Shown here in pieces: positions 63,180-64,000 of a stretch of DNA of 64,000 nt. Source of the DNA: Pseudoalteromonas haloplanktis ATCC 14393. Lineage in GTDB: Bacteria > Pseudomonadota > Gammaproteobacteria > Enterobacterales > Alteromonadaceae. The notes beneath the pieces were generated by a model, which was not told the DNA's origin, ran no database searches, and worked only from the letters and a program-made list of their open reading frames with translations. Within the stretch, counting starts at the first letter, position 1; the number at the start of each line of letters is the position of its first letter. The stretch lies in contig NZ_AHCA01000009.1 in NCBI RefSeq assembly GCF_000238355.1, positions 1-64,000 of the forward strand, in the 5' to 3' direction. The position numbers were made by a program, and so were the translations under genes.

Positions 63180-63632
63180 TTACCATTCACCGCGCTTAAT
63201 AATTGACAGAATTTGCTCAGCCTCCCCAACCAACTGATAGTCTAAATTAGTAAACTGAACCACTATCTGATCACAAACTGCAGCTATACTTCCTTCATCA
63301 CGTGTTTCACATACTTTTAGCTGATAATTGTGATCCGGTAATATTTTTTCAATACTGTAGCTTATCTGTGTTTCATCCCCACCGGGATACGGATAATTTG
63401 CACTATTACAGCCACGTGAATTTGCTGACTCAATAAACACTGCGGCAGTGGTATTATCACCATTAAGGTTAGTGACCAATTGTGCAAAGCACCCTGCTGG
63501 TATTACTTCATTCTGGCTAACGAACTGGTCATGTTCAATTGTATAATCAGGCGCTGGTACACTATGAGTAGCTTGTAAACCACAACCAGCTAAGCTCGCC
63601 GCTACAGTTGAAGCGAGTATTAAGCGTTGCAT
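63180..63632 (-). CDS. Lipoprotein of unknown function
   Basis: A 150 aa protein with a lipoprotein signal (MQRLILASTVAASLAGCGLQ; lipobox LAGC, lipidated Cys17). The mature part has six or so cysteines (in GCFAQL, RGCNSANY, VCETRD and AVCDQIV), suggesting disulphides. The position +2 is Gly, not Asp, so it would go to the outer membrane by the usual Lol rule. No family recognised. Confidence 0.8.
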   Translation of the reverse strand: MQRLILASTVAASLAGCGLQATHSVPAPDYTIEHDQFVSQNEVIPAGCFAQLVTNLNGDNTTAAVFIESANSRGCNSANYPYPGGDETQISYSIEKILPDHNYQLKVCETRDEGSIAAVCDQIVVQFTNLDYQLVGEAEQILSIIKRGEW

Positions 63633-63696
63633 AAGTCAATTCCATTTATTTACTTTAGGGACGATTATACCCAAGCAAACTGAAATCAAAATGAAC

Positions 63697-64000
63697 CTAA
63701 CCGTTGATAATTTTTACCAGCTGAGTAATAAATTCTTTCGCGCCTGCAACACTATTCATTTTAAAACCAATACCGTAATGAATGGGATTGGTGCTTTTAA
63801 AAATGCGGGTCGGGAAGCGAGTCATTTCACTACTATGGAAAAAGCCTGCAATACGGCTAACACCGTCTATGTTATTAAAATCATCACTAAACACTTCCAG
63901 CGCCGGGCGCAGTACTAACTTAGCTTGCCCGCCTTCTATATGCAGATAAATAGCTTCTTTTGATTTAGGCAACATGTACTCAGTAATATTTTTAATTCTA
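63697..64000 (-). CDS. Partial uncharacterised gene at the window edge
   Basis: A reading frame with MLPKSKEAIYLHIEGGQAKL at its visible Met, ending ITQLVKIING. It stays open through RIKNITEY upstream to the right window edge, so the true start may be beyond 64000. I recognise no domain. The C-terminal part has a basic-aromatic middle, with HYGIGFKMNSV. Confidence 0.55.
   Translation of the reverse strand, partial: RIKNITEYMLPKSKEAIYLHIEGGQAKLVLRPALEVFSDDFNNIDGVSRIAGFFHSSEMTRFPTRIFKSTNPIHYGIGFKMNSVAGAKEFITQLVKIING

Noticed and set aside
63666..63690. TATACCCAAGCAAACTG resembles the end of the MITE-like element
   Set aside because: Only the first 9 bases match exactly, and there is no second end or hairpin arm nearby. 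Too short to call a remnant.

Overview
The window looks like the chromosome of a marine gammaproteobacterium of the order Alteromonadales, most likely Pseudoalteromonas. This rests on close full-length resemblance of the housekeeping proteins to E. coli orthologues (PyrE, RNase PH, SpoT, AsnA/AsnC, RecG, RecQ, QueG, PriB), the gene order, AT-rich DNA, and many TonB, GGDEF and chemotaxis-type genes. The genus is inferred; no 16S gene lies in the window. Most of the window is ordinary core genome. I see no prophage, intact insertion sequence, CRISPR array or defence island.

Layout: 1-130 is the promoter of a ribosomal RNA operon that reads out of the left edge. 201-8220 holds rph-pyrE (minus) and yicC, gmk, rpoZ-spoT-ridA and a FapA/DUF342 gene (plus). 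8273-12808 holds the divergent asnA/asnC pair, trmH and recG. 12859-18097 holds a porin, the hdfR/maoP pair, a two-receiver diguanylate cyclase, rarD and a thioesterase. 18197-22742 holds recQ, a DUF3630 gene, an Omp85-like barrel and a small MscS-like channel. 22827-26540 holds a rimB-rimK-aspartoacylase operon, zntB and rof. 26566-31866 is an iron-uptake locus (DUF3325, DUF3649, PepSY, TonB receptor, DUF4198) with Fur-box-like sites. 32182-34788 holds a tRNA-Arg(CCG), a tiny HTH gene and an apparent thiamine-salvage operon.

34812-39354 holds alr, dnaB and an ECF sigma/anti-sigma/DUF4097 operon. 39554-43167 is a minor-pilin operon (pilX, pilW, pilV, fimT, pilE) with an unusually large PilX and no pilY1. 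43548-48680 holds the rpsF-priB-rpsR-rplI ribosomal operon, then rlmB and rnr, with three perfect heptanucleotide tandem arrays in the spacer between them. 48800-56580 holds a decayed SMR/LuxR scar, a DMT transporter with a glycerophosphodiesterase, a chemoreceptor, queG and a soluble two-component system. 56642-64000 holds a GNAT gene, an exported peroxidase, ppiC, a broken glutathione S-transferase gene, DUF2750, a recombinase-like protein without catalytic residues, an M1 aminopeptidase, a lipoprotein and a partial gene at the edge.

The least-explained items are: two copies of a roughly 260 bp element with terminal inverted repeats and two internal hairpin arms (57177-57441 and 58906-59164), probably a non-autonomous mobile element; the 7-bp arrays at 45148-45426; the thiamine-binding protein/PnuC-like/kinase operon with no visible TPP riboswitch; the recombinase-like protein at 59748; and a response regulator (53385-54515) with an unrecognised output domain.
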